Of a stretch of DNA of 64,000 nt, positions 53,560 through 64,000 are shown piece after piece. How positions within the stretch are numbered: the stretch's first letter is position 1; every line of letters starts with the position of its first letter. A model generated the notes under the pieces. It saw nothing but the letters and a program-made list of their open reading frames with translations, ran no database searches and was not told the origin of the DNA. A program made the translations under genes and the position numbers. Source of the DNA: Streptococcus troglodytae. Its GTDB lineage: Bacteria; Bacillota; Bacilli; Lactobacillales; Streptococcaceae. Location: contig NZ_AP014612.1 in NCBI RefSeq assembly GCF_002355215.1, forward strand, positions 1,798,001 through 1,862,000, given 5' to 3'.

Positions 53560-54225
53560 TTACCCCCAGATTCGTTTGATTTCATCTTTAAATGCACGCG
53601 CTGCCCCAGCAGGATTTTCTGCCTCAGTGATCCCACGTCCTGCGATAAAGGTGAAAACATCAACTCCTTTAAAGAGTTTCAAGGTATCAACATTAAGACC
53701 GCCAGTTACTGAAACACGAAAACCCATTTCAATGAGTTTTTTAACCTTGTTAAGATCTTTTTCTCCCCAAGTTTCACCTGCAAGCAGAGCATCGCGTGAT
53801 TGGTGATAGATTGCTTGTGATATACCGGCATCTAACCACTGTTGGGCCTGATCATAGGTCCAATCACCATAGAGTTCAACCTGAATCTCACCTTTATCAG
53901 GATTAACGTCTTCAATGGCTTTGCGGGCTGCTTTCATGGTTGGAATAGTAGCTGAACAGATACAGGTCATCCAGTTAGCGCCACGCACAGCATTATTTTT
54001 AGCAACTGTACCGCCAGCATCAGCGCACTTTGTATCGGCAACGATGATTTTATCTGGAAAAAGACTGCGTAAGACTTCTACCAATTCGCTGCCAACTTGA
54101 AGGAGACAGACGGTTCCCGCTTCAATAACATCTACTTCATTTCCTACAGAAACCGCTGCTGTAATAGCGCCTTTCAAGTTAGAATGGTCCAGTGCAACCT
54201 GTAAATTTGGTAATCGTTTTGTCAT
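53560..54225 (-). CDS. ulaD: 3-keto-L-gulonate-6-phosphate decarboxylase
   Basis: 221 aa of the OMP decarboxylase superfamily, with the metal-binding DTKCADAGGTVA motif (KxD variant) and SVTGGLNVDT phosphate loop. It decarboxylates 3-keto-L-gulonate 6-phosphate to L-xylulose 5-phosphate. The related hexulose phosphate synthase has a similar sequence, but the ascorbate operon context decides for UlaD. Confidence 0.92.
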   Translation of the reverse strand: MTKRLPNLQVALDHSNLKGAITAAVSVGNEVDVIEAGTVCLLQVGSELVEVLRSLFPDKIIVADTKCADAGGTVAKNNAVRGANWMTCICSATIPTMKAARKAIEDVNPDKGEIQVELYGDWTYDQAQQWLDAGISQAIYHQSRDALLAGETWGEKDLNKVKKLIEMGFRVSVTGGLNVDTLKLFKGVDVFTFIAGRGITEAENPAGAARAFKDEIKRIWG

Positions 54226-54263
54226 TTATATCTCCTTCTTTCTATGTACTAACTCATTTCTTC

Positions 54264-54749
54264 TTATGAATCAAGGTCAAGCCCCTCAAGATAAGGACTG
54301 CTTTTAGATTCTTCTACCATAGCAAGCACTTCTTCTGGCGTTTTGCAATTAACAAGGCGTTCAATGGAATGATCTAATTCAAAAAGTGCAATAATTTGCG
54401 GAATAGCTACTGATGTATGAATTTTTGAGCTAGTCGCTGCAAGAGCAAGGAGAACTTGCACTTCTTTACCATCTGTAAAGGTAACAGGTTCTGTCAATGT
54501 CACTAATGAAAAGGCATCGCGCTGTACGCCTGCTTCAGGACGAGCATGAGGCATAGCCATACCCGGCATTAAGATATAATAAGGTCCATAACTTTCAGTT
54601 GACTCAATAATAGCATTATAGTATTCAGGCTTTACTGCACCGCTTTCAATAAGAGGAGCAACAGATAGTTTAACAGCTTCTTTCCAATCTTTTGCTGTTA
54701 ACCCTAATCGGATTGAATGATTTTCTTTAAAGGCTTGTGCTAAGTTCAT
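54264..54749 (-). CDS. ulaC: PTS ascorbate-specific EIIA
   Basis: 161 aa EIIA of the fructose/mannitol fold with the active histidine in MAMPHARPEAG. It takes phosphate from HPr for UlaB. Known as part of the ptx ascorbate system in S. mutans. AAGGAAGG precedes the ATG. Confidence 0.92.
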   Translation of the reverse strand: MNLAQAFKENHSIRLGLTAKDWKEAVKLSVAPLIESGAVKPEYYNAIIESTESYGPYYILMPGMAMPHARPEAGVQRDAFSLVTLTEPVTFTDGKEVQVLLALAATSSKIHTSVAIPQIIALFELDHSIERLVNCKTPEEVLAMVEESKSSPYLEGLDLDS

Positions 54750-54814
54750 TGTATCCTTCCTTTCTTAAAAACTATGGGTGCCTTCAGCAAAATTGAAGAC
54801 ACCCACTACGCTTT

Positions 54815-55096
54815 TTATTTCAATGCTTCTTCCAATTTTGTCTTAATTTCATTATCATCCATTAAATTATCAAGACCAATTAATTTACCATTCGTACGGC
54901 CGTCCAATTCATGAATGAGATGGTTTGAAGCGACAACAATATCGTAATTTGAAGCTAAACCTTTGGCTTCACCAACTGAACATGATGCTGACTCAATATC
55001 TGATACACCTAATTGACGTAAAGCATTTTCAACCTTCATTTTAATAACCATTGATGAGCCCATGCCATTTCCGCATGCTGTAAGAACTTTAACCAT
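54815..55096 (-). CDS. ulaB: PTS ascorbate-specific EIIB
   Basis: 93 aa with the phosphocysteine loop LTACGNGMGSSM (Cys-8). Transfers phosphate to ascorbate during uptake by UlaA. AGGAGG before the ATG. Confidence 0.93.
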   Translation of the reverse strand: MVKVLTACGNGMGSSMVIKMKVENALRQLGVSDIESASCSVGEAKGLASNYDIVVASNHLIHELDGRTNGKLIGLDNLMDDNEIKTKLEEALK

Positions 55097-55163
55097 AATT
55101 TTTCCTCCTATAAATGATCGTGCCTATTATAACACAATGATAGGCTAAATTCATATTAGCTGT

Positions 55164-56621
55164 TTATTCTGCTTGAGCATCTCCGCGATAGTAGGCTTCC
55201 TTATCTTTTGCTTTAGCAAATTGAATTTGCGGGATAGCAAGTAAGAAGACTGCCACAATAGCATAACCGATAACTCCTGCATATTTGAAAAGATAAGCAA
55301 ATGGCACCCATGGAATTTCAAAGTCAATGTTGCCATGATAACCGCCAAATCCTGCCAGACCTAGAAGGGCAACTGCAACTGCACCAAGTGCCACTTGAAG
55401 CACACCTGATAAGAATGACAGAACAACTGCTGCTTTCCAACCTCCACGTTTGTCAGCATAAACAGCAATCGCAGCATTATCAAAGAATACTGGAACGAAA
55501 CCTGTGATAATCAAGACTGGATTCTTAAAGACAATCAATAACACGATTGTAATTAATTGTCCAATAAGTCCAGTTGCAAAACCAAAGAGGACTGCACTAG
55601 GTGATCCAAAACCATAGGACGCCGCAACGTCAACTGCTGGGAAAGAACCAGGGAGAAGCTTGTTAGAGATACCTTGGAAGGCATTGGTTAATTCACCGAC
55701 AAACATCCGTACACCTTGCATCAAGACAAAAAGATAAACAGAGAATGTAAAGGCTGTTTGAACAACGTACATAAAGAAGGCTTGTTTGGTTGGATCAAAC
55801 AAGGTACCCGTTGTAATCACTTTTGGATTAGACATGATATCCGGACCAAGGATAGCCAAGATAGCACCAAAGAAGACGAGCATCAAGGTTGCTGAGGCAA
55901 CAACTGTATCATGAAAAATATTTAAGAAAGCTGGCAATTTCAAGTTGTCCAAATTTTCTTCTTTTTTACCAAGTTTTGGAGCAATCTTATCCGTAAACCA
56001 AATAGCAAATTGCTGCTGGTGTCCGATAGCAAAACCACCGCCGCCAGTTAAGCGCTGTGTTGGCTCAACAGTCATATTAGAACTAACCGCCCAATAAAGA
56101 CCACAGATGATCCCTACAGCTAAAGTTCCCCAGAACTGATTGCGAAAAGCTGGAATTAAAAGGATAACCATCAAAGTGACTGTTGCAGCTTGCTGTACCA
56201 TGATGTGACCTGTAATGAACAAGGTACGAATCTTAGTAATCTTACGAAGGGCAACCAGAAGAATATTGAAAAAGAAGCCAATCAAGAGCGCTGTTGTTGC
56301 TGTACCAATAAATCTAGGGAACTCTTGAGCAATCTTTTCATTTGCTGCTGTCAGCCCAAAATATGGGTCAATAACCGCCGCACCAATTTTGAATTTATAA
56401 TTAAGTGCTGCTAAGATGGGACGGAAGGTTGTCACTAGACCACCAGCACCAACATCCAGAATCATATATCCAACAGTTGCCTTAATGAAACCAGCAAATA
56501 CATCGTGTAATGGTTTTTTGAGGAGCAAGTATCCAATTAATACTAAGATACCTACAAAAAAGGCCGGTTTTTGCAAAATATTTTGCGAGAACCAAGTTAG
56601 AATATTAATAAGAATATTCAT
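55164..56621 (-). CDS. ulaA: PTS ascorbate-specific EIIC
   Basis: 485 aa with about ten or eleven membrane helices. Shared family landmarks are VGYMILDVGAGGL, GGGGFAIGHQQQFAIWF and VLMQGVRMFVGELTNAFQG. It is the ascorbate channel (PtxA in S. mutans literature). It is the first gene of the operon ulaABCDEF, and its promoter carries a perfect cre site. A paralogue lies at 28614. Confidence 0.93.
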   Translation of the reverse strand: MNILINILTWFSQNILQKPAFFVGILVLIGYLLLKKPLHDVFAGFIKATVGYMILDVGAGGLVTTFRPILAALNYKFKIGAAVIDPYFGLTAANEKIAQEFPRFIGTATTALLIGFFFNILLVALRKITKIRTLFITGHIMVQQAATVTLMVILLIPAFRNQFWGTLAVGIICGLYWAVSSNMTVEPTQRLTGGGGFAIGHQQQFAIWFTDKIAPKLGKKEENLDNLKLPAFLNIFHDTVVASATLMLVFFGAILAILGPDIMSNPKVITTGTLFDPTKQAFFMYVVQTAFTFSVYLFVLMQGVRMFVGELTNAFQGISNKLLPGSFPAVDVAASYGFGSPSAVLFGFATGLIGQLITIVLLIVFKNPVLIITGFVPVFFDNAAIAVYADKRGGWKAAVVLSFLSGVLQVALGAVAVALLGLAGFGGYHGNIDFEIPWVPFAYLFKYAGVIGYAIVAVFLLAIPQIQFAKAKDKEAYYRGDAQAE

Positions 56622-56667
56622 ATGTTTTCCTCTTTTCTAAAAAGATTTGAAGTTTTTTTATAGTTTT

Positions 56668-56696
56668 ATTATAATTCTTGAAAACGCTAACAACAA
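56668..56696 (-). promoter_or_regulatory. ulaA promoter with perfect cre box
   Basis: -35 TTGTTG (56691-56696), 17-bp spacer, -10 TATAAT (56668-56673). The CcpA box TTGAAAACGCTAACA (56678-56692, plus strand) matches the consensus at all 15 positions and covers the spacer, so glucose should repress the operon. Confidence 0.82.
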
Positions 56697-56717
56697 GACC
56701 AATAATCACACATACAA

Positions 56718-56734
56718 GTGTTCACAATTGGACT
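56718..56734. promoter_or_regulatory. Ascorbate-regulon operator candidate upstream of ulaA
   Basis: GTGTTCACAATTGGACT, differing at one base from the element upstream of ulaG (28465-28481). It sits 22 bp upstream of the -35, the place of an activator site. Confidence 0.6.
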
Positions 56735-56907
56735 ATAATTTTCTGCTTTTTAAATGAGTCGAAATTTAGAAGGCATTCTTAATTTTTATGCCAATTAGAT
56801 TTTAAACATTAAAAGAAGACTTCTTGGGTTTTAACATAGAAGACAAATTTAAAAATTGACTGTATTTGCAATTATATAGAGACAGCTGGCTAAAATCGTA
56901 CCAAATG

Positions 56908-56940
56908 AAAAAGAAGTCACATCAAGCGACTTCTTTTTTA
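56908..56940 (-). terminator. Terminator after purA
   Basis: AAGAAGTC / GACTTCTT stem with A- and T-runs on both sides; can act in both directions. Confidence 0.85.
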
Positions 56941-56960
56941 TAGCATAAAAATGATTAACT

Positions 56961-58367
<1,407 letters not shown>

Positions 58368-58447
58368 TCAAGAAACGTAGCAAAGAATTGTCAGAAGGAG
58401 GAAATTTATTGTACACTATTACTATCTACAATGAAGCGAGGCAGCCT

Positions 58448-60730
58448 ATGCACATCAATCAATTATTACAGCATGCAAATTCTGACTTACCCCTTCTTCA
58501 AGCTAATTTTGGTTTAGAAAGAGAAAGTCTCCGTATCAATAAAACAAACCACTGTCTGGCTCAGACACCTCATCCAACAGCACTAGGTTCTCGCCAGTTT
58601 CATCCTTATATTCAAACAGATTACAGTGAGTCCCAGATGGAACTAATCACGCCTGTCGCTCAATCCAGCAAGGAAGTCCTTCGTTTTTTAGGGGCTATTA
58701 CTGATGTCGCAGAACGCAGTATTGACCAGAATCAATACCTTTGGCCTTTATCTATGCCGCCTCAAATCACAGAAGACGAAATTGAAATTGCCCAGTTAGA
58801 AGATAACTTTGAATTTTCCTATCGTCAGTATTTAGCTAAAAAATATGGAAAAATCCTGCAATCCATATCTGGCATTCATTATAACATGGAGCTAGGTGCT
58901 GATTTAATGAATGAACTTTTTGAACTTAGCGGTTATCAGTCTTTCATTGACTTTAAAAATGACCTTTACTTAAAAGTAGCTCAAAACTTTTTAAATTATC
59001 GTTGGTTTTTGACTTATCTTTATGGAGCTAGTCCCATAGCTGAAAAAGGATTTTTAAATGAAGAGCTTAGCCAAGCTGTTCGCTCCATCCGAAACAGTCA
59101 TTTAGGCTATGTCAATACTGATGATGTCAAAGTTCCTTTTGACAGTCTTGAAAATTATGTGACAAGTATTGAGCGTCATGTCGAAACGGGTGCTTTGTCA
59201 GCTGAAAAAGAGTTTTATTCAGCCGTTCGTTTACGTGGCAGCAAGCATAACCGTGACTATCTTACTAAAGGAATCACTTATTTAGAATTTCGCTGTTTTG
59301 ATCTTAATCCCTTTAACAATCGCGGCATTACGCAAGAAACCATTGACAGTGTCCATCTCTTTATCTTGGCCATGCTCTGGCTTGACACACCAAAAAAGCT
59401 GAACCAAGCACTTGATAAGGCTCAAGAGCTTAATGAAAAAATTGCTTTAAGCCATCCTTTGACAAAACTACCAAAAGAAGCACCTGTTGCCCTTATTCTT
59501 GAGGCAATGGAAGCCTTAATTAAGCACTTTAAATTACCAAGTTACTATGATGATTTACTAACTGCTATCAAAAAACAAGTTGAAAATCCTAAGTTAACTC
59601 TAAGCGGCCGTCTCTTTGAGCATATTAAGCATGCTTCATTGGAGCATTTTGGACAGCAAAAAGGGCAAGATTATCATAACTACGCTTGGCAAGATTATTA
59701 TGCCCTCAAGGGTTATGAAAACATGGAATTGTCAACACAAATGCTGCTCTTTGATGCTATCCAAAAAGGAGTCCATTTTGAAATTTTAGATGAAAATGAT
59801 CAATTTCTCAAACTATGGCATAATGACCATATTGAATATGTCAAAAATGGCAACATGACTTCTAAAGATAACTACGTTATCCCCCTAGCCATGGCCAATA
59901 AAGTCGTTACCAAGAAAATCTTAAGGGAAAACGGCTACCCTGTCCCAGCAGGAGCTGAATTTGACAATAAAGACGAGGCCCTCCGCTATTATTCCCAAAT
60001 TAAAAATAAACCTATTGTTATTAAACCTAAGACAACCAATTTCGGACTTGGTATTTCTATTTTTGAAACAGCAGCCAGTCACAATGATTACGAAAAAGCA
60101 CTTGACATTGCCTTTATTGAAGACTCTTCGGTCCTTGTGGAAGAATTTATAGCAGGAACAGAATACCGTTTCTTCATTCTGGACGGCAAATGCGAGGCCG
60201 TTCTCTTACGGGTTGCGGCCAATGTCGTTGGAGATGGCTATAGTACTGTTCGTCAGCTCGCAGCACAAAAAAACAAGGATCCTCTTCGCGGCCGAGACCA
60301 TCGTTCGCCTCTTGAAATCATTAATTTAGGCGATATTGAAATGCTAATGCTGCAGCAAGAAGGCTATACACCAGATGATATCTTACCTAAAGACAGAAAA
60401 GTCAATCTCCGCGGGAATTCCAATGTTTCAACTGGCGGCGATTCGATTGATGTGACAGAAACCATGGATCCTAGCTACAAAAAACTAGCAGCTGATATGG
60501 CGACAGCAATGGGAGCTTGGGCCTGCGGTGTTGATTTGATCATTCCAGACACCCACTTAAAAGCAAGCAAGGAAAAGCCAAACTGCACCTGTATTGAACT
60601 CAATTTCAATCCTTCTATGTATATGCACACTTACTGTTATCAAGGGCCAGGACAAGTCATTACAGGAAAAATTCTAGCTAAACTCTTTCCTGAAGTTCCC
60701 ATTCATTTAACTAGCAGCAACCATCATTAA
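58448..60730 (+). CDS. gshAB: Bifunctional glutathione synthetase (gamma-GCS/GS fusion)
   Basis: 760 aa. The N-terminal two thirds are glutamate-cysteine ligase (NFGLERESLRI, TDYSESQMELITP, FRCFDLNPFNNRGI). The C-terminal third is an ATP-grasp domain (PIVIKPKTTNFGLGISI, VEEFIAGTEYRF, CIELNFNPSMY) that adds glycine. Such fusions let streptococci make glutathione alone. The ATG at 58448 has GAGG before it. A TTG at 58409 with a better AAGGAGG would add 13 residues, so the start is open to doubt. Confidence 0.93.
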   Translation: MHINQLLQHANSDLPLLQANFGLERESLRINKTNHCLAQTPHPTALGSRQFHPYIQTDYSESQMELITPVAQSSKEVLRFLGAITDVAERSIDQNQYLWPLSMPPQITEDEIEIAQLEDNFEFSYRQYLAKKYGKILQSISGIHYNMELGADLMNELFELSGYQSFIDFKNDLYLKVAQNFLNYRWFLTYLYGASPIAEKGFLNEELSQAVRSIRNSHLGYVNTDDVKVPFDSLENYVTSIERHVETGALSAEKEFYSAVRLRGSKHNRDYLTKGITYLEFRCFDLNPFNNRGITQETIDSVHLFILAMLWLDTPKKLNQALDKAQELNEKIALSHPLTKLPKEAPVALILEAMEALIKHFKLPSYYDDLLTAIKKQVENPKLTLSGRLFEHIKHASLEHFGQQKGQDYHNYAWQDYYALKGYENMELSTQMLLFDAIQKGVHFEILDENDQFLKLWHNDHIEYVKNGNMTSKDNYVIPLAMANKVVTKKILRENGYPVPAGAEFDNKDEALRYYSQIKNKPIVIKPKTTNFGLGISIFETAASHNDYEKALDIAFIEDSSVLVEEFIAGTEYRFFILDGKCEAVLLRVAANVVGDGYSTVRQLAAQKNKDPLRGRDHRSPLEIINLGDIEMLMLQQEGYTPDDILPKDRKVNLRGNSNVSTGGDSIDVTETMDPSYKKLAADMATAMGAWACGVDLIIPDTHLKASKEKPNCTCIELNFNPSMYMHTYCYQGPGQVITGKILAKLFPEVPIHLTSSNHH

Positions 60731-60738
60731 AACAATAA

Positions 60739-60768
60739 AAAAGTTCCCTTTATGAGGGCGCTTTTTTT
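60739..60768 (+). terminator. Terminator after gshAB
   Basis: Short stem with CCCT / AGGG core and AAAG / CTTT base, followed by T7. Confidence 0.75.
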
Positions 60769-60808
60769 CGTCTTATCTTATTGATTATTTAAACAAAATT
60801 TTTAATGG

Positions 60809-61411
60809 CTAGTCACCAAAAACTTTGAACCGGTCTTGATCTGCCATGAATTCTTTCTCACCAGCAGGTACTTCAATTGAACCAAAAGGTATTTGTGCAC
60901 GCAGTTTCCAGTTAGCTGGTAAATCATATTTTTCAGCAACTTGAGCATCAACAAGCGGATTGTAGTGCTGAACACTCATACCAATATTTTGTTCAGCTAG
61001 TGCTAACCAGATAGCATAAAGAGCAATACCGTGTGCTTGTTCAGACCAAGGCTGGAAATTCTCTGCATAAAGCGGAAAGTTTTCTTCCAAATTTTTGACA
61101 ACAGCTTGATCTTCAAATAGCAGAATGGTTCCAACTCCAGCCGCAAAACTTTCTAACTTCGCTTTTGTCCCCGCAAAGGCTTCTGATGGTGTTACTTTTT
61201 CCAATTCGCTGTAAGCTATTTTATTCCAAAAATCTTGAGAATCCTGCCCGAAAAGAATGAGAGCACGGCTGGTTTGCGAATTAAAAGCTGACGGCGCCTG
61301 CTTAATGGCGTTTTGAATTAATGCAACTAATTCACCCTTTGATAAATCAACAGTTTTGCCCAAGGCATAAATACTGCGACGTTGTTTTTGTAAATCTAAA
61401 AAACTTGACAT
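60809..61411 (-). CDS. Nitroreductase-family FMN oxidoreductase
   Basis: 200 aa. The family start RRSIYALGK, the FMN-contact stretch APSAFNSQTSRALILFG, and the late GMSVQHYNPLVD and IPFGSIEVP segments are present. Such enzymes use NAD(P)H to reduce quinones or nitro compounds; the natural substrate is unknown. Single-gene unit with GGAGG before the ATG. Confidence 0.88.
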   Translation of the reverse strand: MSSFLDLQKQRRSIYALGKTVDLSKGELVALIQNAIKQAPSAFNSQTSRALILFGQDSQDFWNKIAYSELEKVTPSEAFAGTKAKLESFAAGVGTILLFEDQAVVKNLEENFPLYAENFQPWSEQAHGIALYAIWLALAEQNIGMSVQHYNPLVDAQVAEKYDLPANWKLRAQIPFGSIEVPAGEKEFMADQDRFKVFGD

Positions 61412-61727
61412 AAATGATTACCTCCATTGTCATTATGCTAATATAATAACATTACTACTAATTAGTGACAAATATTTTGCTTATTTTATTAAAAATTCTA
61501 AAATAAATGAAAGAAACAATAGGTATGATTTCTAAAAGGTTTCATACTCAACAAAAAATGTACTAGGCAAATTATGAGCATGTTTTATCTTCTCATTAAC
61601 ATTTACAAAGAAACAAAAAGCAGATACCATTAGTTTTCGCTAAATGACATATAATGATTTCCTTTATACATTATCTCAAAAGTCAACAATAAACCATTTT
61701 ATTTATAAGATAAACGCTAGCTTAGTA

Positions 61728-61793
61728 AAAAAGAGTGGAACGACAAAATCGAAATTGCAATTCATTACAATTACCGATTTTGGTCCACTCTTA
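61728..61793 (-). terminator. Long hairpin downstream of oppF
   Basis: Outer stem AAGAGTGGA / TCCACTCTT and inner AAAATCG / CGATTTT around an AATTG/CAATT tip, with T6 on the minus strand. Placed to end the opp operon. The rest of 61412-61727 is AT-rich with no gene seen. Confidence 0.65.
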
Positions 61794-61796
61794 ATA

Positions 61797-62001
61797 TAAA
61801 AATAATTTCTGCTGTCGTAAAAAGAATATTGACAGGTTCCCTAACTACTCAAGAAAATTGTCAAAAGAGTTAGGAATACAAATTCTAAAAGTTACGATGC
61901 CACCAAACATTAAAAATAAATTATTATTAAGATTAAAATGGTCTGGTATTAGATATCACTTAAAAACAAGAAAACACGCTGTGACAAATGAATTAATTTA
62001 G
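61797..62001 (+). pseudogene. Unassigned ORF fragment
   Basis: About 67 open codons with no start codon, reading FPNYSRKLSKELGIQILKV and later LRLKWSGIRYHLKTRKH, ending in a stop. The composition is protein-like and basic, but I do not recognise the family. It may be the tail of a lost gene, since it faces oppF and lacks any expression signals. Confidence 0.35.
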
Positions 62002-62060
62002 TTATTTCAAAAATGAGATTTTGTCATTAGTTCAGTTAAAATAGAGCTTTCAGCTCAGCT

Positions 62061-62990
62061 TTATTTTTCTTTATAGGCTTTTGCCTCTTCTTCTGTTGCT
62101 AAGACAAAATGTTCCGGTGTAATTTCTCTCATTTCCCGTTCCTGCCCGTCTAACTCATCAACTGGGTCATAAACTTTATGAATACGTTGGCGTTCTAAAA
62201 CTGGATCGGGCTCAGGAACAGCTGATAAGAGACTTTGAGTATAAGGATGAATGGGGTGATGGTAAACCTCATCAGATGGTCCAATTTCCACGATTTTTCC
62301 CCAATGCATCACACCAATGCGATCCGAAATATACTTAACCATTGATAAATCATGAGCAATGAACAGGTACGTTAGTCCCTGTTCATGCTGCAGTTTTTGC
62401 ATGAGATTAACGACCTGAGCTTGGATAGAGACATCCAAAGCAGAGATGGGCTCATCAGCAATAATGAATTTAGGCTCAACCGCCAAAGCACGAGCAATCC
62501 CAATCCGTTGACGCTGACCGCCTGAAAATTCATGCGGATAACGTGTTAAATGATCCTTATTTAACCCAACCAGATCCAGTAAATCCTGAACTTTTGCGTC
62601 ACGGTCTGCCTTATTTTTGACCAATTTATGAACATCAAGTCCTTCAGCAATAATATCCCTAACTTTCATGCGACTATTCAAGCTGGCTTGAGGATCTTGG
62701 AAAATCATTTGCGCTTTCTTACGAAAATGAAATAATGATTTCCCCTTTAGTTTTGAAATCGTTTCGCCTTCGAAATCAATTTCTCCTTTATCAATATTGT
62801 AAAGTTTTAAAATAGCACGGCCAATTGTCGTCTTACCTGAACCAGATTCCCCAACAAGTCCAAAAACTTCTCCTTCATAGATATCAAAGCTGACATTATC
62901 TATTGCTTTTACTTGGTTGGCTTTTCCTTTATTGAATGTCAAAGAAACATTTTTGACTTCGACTAGCTTTTTTCGATTTTCAGTCATCAT
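62061..62990 (-). CDS. oppF: Oligopeptide ABC transporter ATP-binding protein OppF
   Basis: 309 aa ATPase: Walker A GESGSGKTT, signature FSGGQRQRIGIARAL, Walker B FIIADEPISALD, and the C-terminal oligopeptide-transporter extension with HPYTQSLLSAVPEPDP. It powers peptide uptake with OppD. The start MMTENRKK follows GGGAG and overlaps the oppD end by 11 bases; the longer frame is rejected. Confidence 0.94.
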   Translation of the reverse strand: MMTENRKKLVEVKNVSLTFNKGKANQVKAIDNVSFDIYEGEVFGLVGESGSGKTTIGRAILKLYNIDKGEIDFEGETISKLKGKSLFHFRKKAQMIFQDPQASLNSRMKVRDIIAEGLDVHKLVKNKADRDAKVQDLLDLVGLNKDHLTRYPHEFSGGQRQRIGIARALAVEPKFIIADEPISALDVSIQAQVVNLMQKLQHEQGLTYLFIAHDLSMVKYISDRIGVMHWGKIVEIGPSDEVYHHPIHPYTQSLLSAVPEPDPVLERQRIHKVYDPVDELDGQEREMREITPEHFVLATEEEAKAYKEK

Positions 62991-64000
62991 GCTTTTCTCC
63001 CTGTAAATTCTTCCATTTTTTCCAACGCTGTAAAATTCTTTCCGGCGGAGTAATCTTAGGAGCGCGATCATCTAACAGCCAAGTGGCAGCATAATGTGAA
63101 TCACTGACTTTAAAAAATGGCGGCTCCTCCTCAAGATCAATATCAAGAGCGAATTCATTTCTTGGAGCAAAAGCATCCCCTTGAGGGGGCTGCAACAAGT
63201 CAGGCGGTGTTCCGGGAATTGAATGCAAACTGCCTGAAGCCGTATGAGTTGTAGGCATCGAATTGAGCAGCCCCCAAGTATAGGGATGCTGTGGGTTGTA
63301 AAAAACTTCATCTACTGTACCATATTCCACAATCTTGCCTGCATACATAACAGCAACACGGTCCGCCATACCTGCAACGACACCCAAATCATGAGTAATA
63401 AAGATAATGGAAGAGTCAGTATTCTTTTGAATTTCTTCCATTAAATGAAGAATTTGTGCTTGAATGGTAACATCAAGAGCCGTCGTTGGTTCATCTGCAA
63501 TAAGAATTTCAGGATTAGTCGCCAAAGCAATGGCTATAACAGCGCGTTGGCGCATGCCGCCTGACCACTGATGAGGATAATCGTTGATGTGCTCTTGCGC
63601 ATTAGGAATACCAACCTTTTCCATCATATCAAGAGCCCGCTTAAGAGCCTCATTTTTAGTAACTTTTTCATGTTTGATAATGGGTTCAGCAATTTGAAGG
63701 CCAATACGCATGGTTGGATCCAAACTTGTCATAGGATCTTGGAAAATCATGGAAATATCATTTCCGCGAATATGAACCCAATCTTCTTCCTTCAAATCAT
63801 TTAGATTACGTCCTTTAAACTCAATATCTCCGAAAATCTCAGCATTCTTTGCTGACAGGCCCATTAAAGTTCGTGTGGTCACCGACTTCCCAGAACCAGA
63901 TTCGCCAACAATAGCCAGCGTTTCTCCTTTTTCTAAATAAAAACTAACATCGCGAATAGCTTTTACTTCACCTGCATAGGTATGAAAATTGACATGGAGG
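62980..64000 (-). CDS. oppD: Oligopeptide ABC transporter ATP-binding protein OppD (N-terminus outside window)
   Basis: 340 codons are visible, open to the right edge. Walker [10 protein letters not shown] is near the edge, followed by [16 protein letters not shown], the signature [15 protein letters not shown] and Walker [13 protein letters not shown], and the C-terminal [12 protein letters not shown] region. It forms the ATPase pair with OppF in peptide import, which in streptococci also brings in signalling peptides. Confidence 0.94.
   Translation of the reverse strand, partial: LHVNFHTYAGEVKAIRDVSFYLEKGETLAIVGESGSGKSVTTRTLMGLSAKNAEIFGDIEFKGRNLNDLKEEDWVHIRGNDISMIFQDPMTSLDPTMRIGLQIAEPIIKHEKVTKNEALKRALDMMEKVGIPNAQEHINDYPHQWSGGMRQRAVIAIALATNPEILIADEPTTALDVTIQAQILHLMEEIQKNTDSSIIFITHDLGVVAGMADRVAVMYAGKIVEYGTVDEVFYNPQHPYTWGLLNSMPTTHTASGSLHSIPGTPPDLLQPPQGDAFAPRNEFALDIDLEEEPPFFKVSDSHYAATWLLDDRAPKITPPERILQRWKKWKNLQGEKHDD

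Overview
The window looks like a chromosomal stretch of a mutans-group Streptococcus: S. mutans itself or a close sister such as S. troglodytae. The evidence is an AT-rich low-GC Firmicute style with AGGAGG-type ribosome sites, genes that closely resemble S. mutans products, and the order oppDF - nitroreductase - gshAB / purA - ascorbate PTS - small bacteriocin genes - nlmTE - regulator - ulaG - tkt - polA - tgt - pgi - sorbitol operon, which I recall from S. mutans. Almost every gene is on the minus strand; gshAB is the only sizeable intact plus-strand gene, so the layout below runs right to left.

Right end (64.0-52.0 kb): the oppD/oppF ATPase pair, a nitroreductase, divergent gshAB and purA, then a complete L-ascorbate operon (EIIC, EIIB, EIIA, decarboxylase, two pentulose-phosphate epimerases) behind a promoter with a perfect catabolite (cre) box. 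51.7-47.9 kb: a cluster of very small bacteriocin-like peptides, each followed by a small membrane protein of immunity type. Most are below 90 codons and several are broken. The cluster leads into nlmT (peptidase/ABC exporter) and nlmE (accessory protein). 44.7-44.0 kb: an Rgg regulator remnant converging on a 19-codon hydrophobic peptide gene.

43.9-34.9 kb: an anthranilate/tryptophan block (trpEGDC intact, trpF and trpB only as remnants), a cassette of an acetyltransferase, a phosphatase and a SnoaL-like protein, two damaged DAHP synthase genes, and IS982- and IS3-type fragments. This block separates nlmE from the sugar regulator and looks like an insertion or rearrangement zone. 34.8-27.3 kb: a BglG-type regulator, a second ascorbate-family PTS operon with its own regulator (carrying several one-base frameshifts), and ulaG. 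ulaG and the main ascorbate operon share a 17-bp upstream motif, so they are probably co-regulated.

26.9-7.9 kb: tkt, an AraC regulator, a LytTR/DUF3021 pair, a ketopantoate-reductase-like enzyme, polA, a ComE-box-controlled double-glycine bacteriocin, tgt, tadA, the small SRP RNA gene (ffs) and pgi. Two arrays of about 115-bp tandem hairpin repeats lie in intergenic gaps here; their stems change sequence while keeping pairing. 7.7-0 kb: the sorbitol operon (srlD, regulator, gutM, srlA, srlE, srlB) ending in a dead transaldolase-like gene, then two envelope proteins.

Most frameshifts in the window can be repaired by restoring one A or T in a homopolymer run. Some of the apparent pseudogenes may therefore be sequencing artefacts, and the entries say which.
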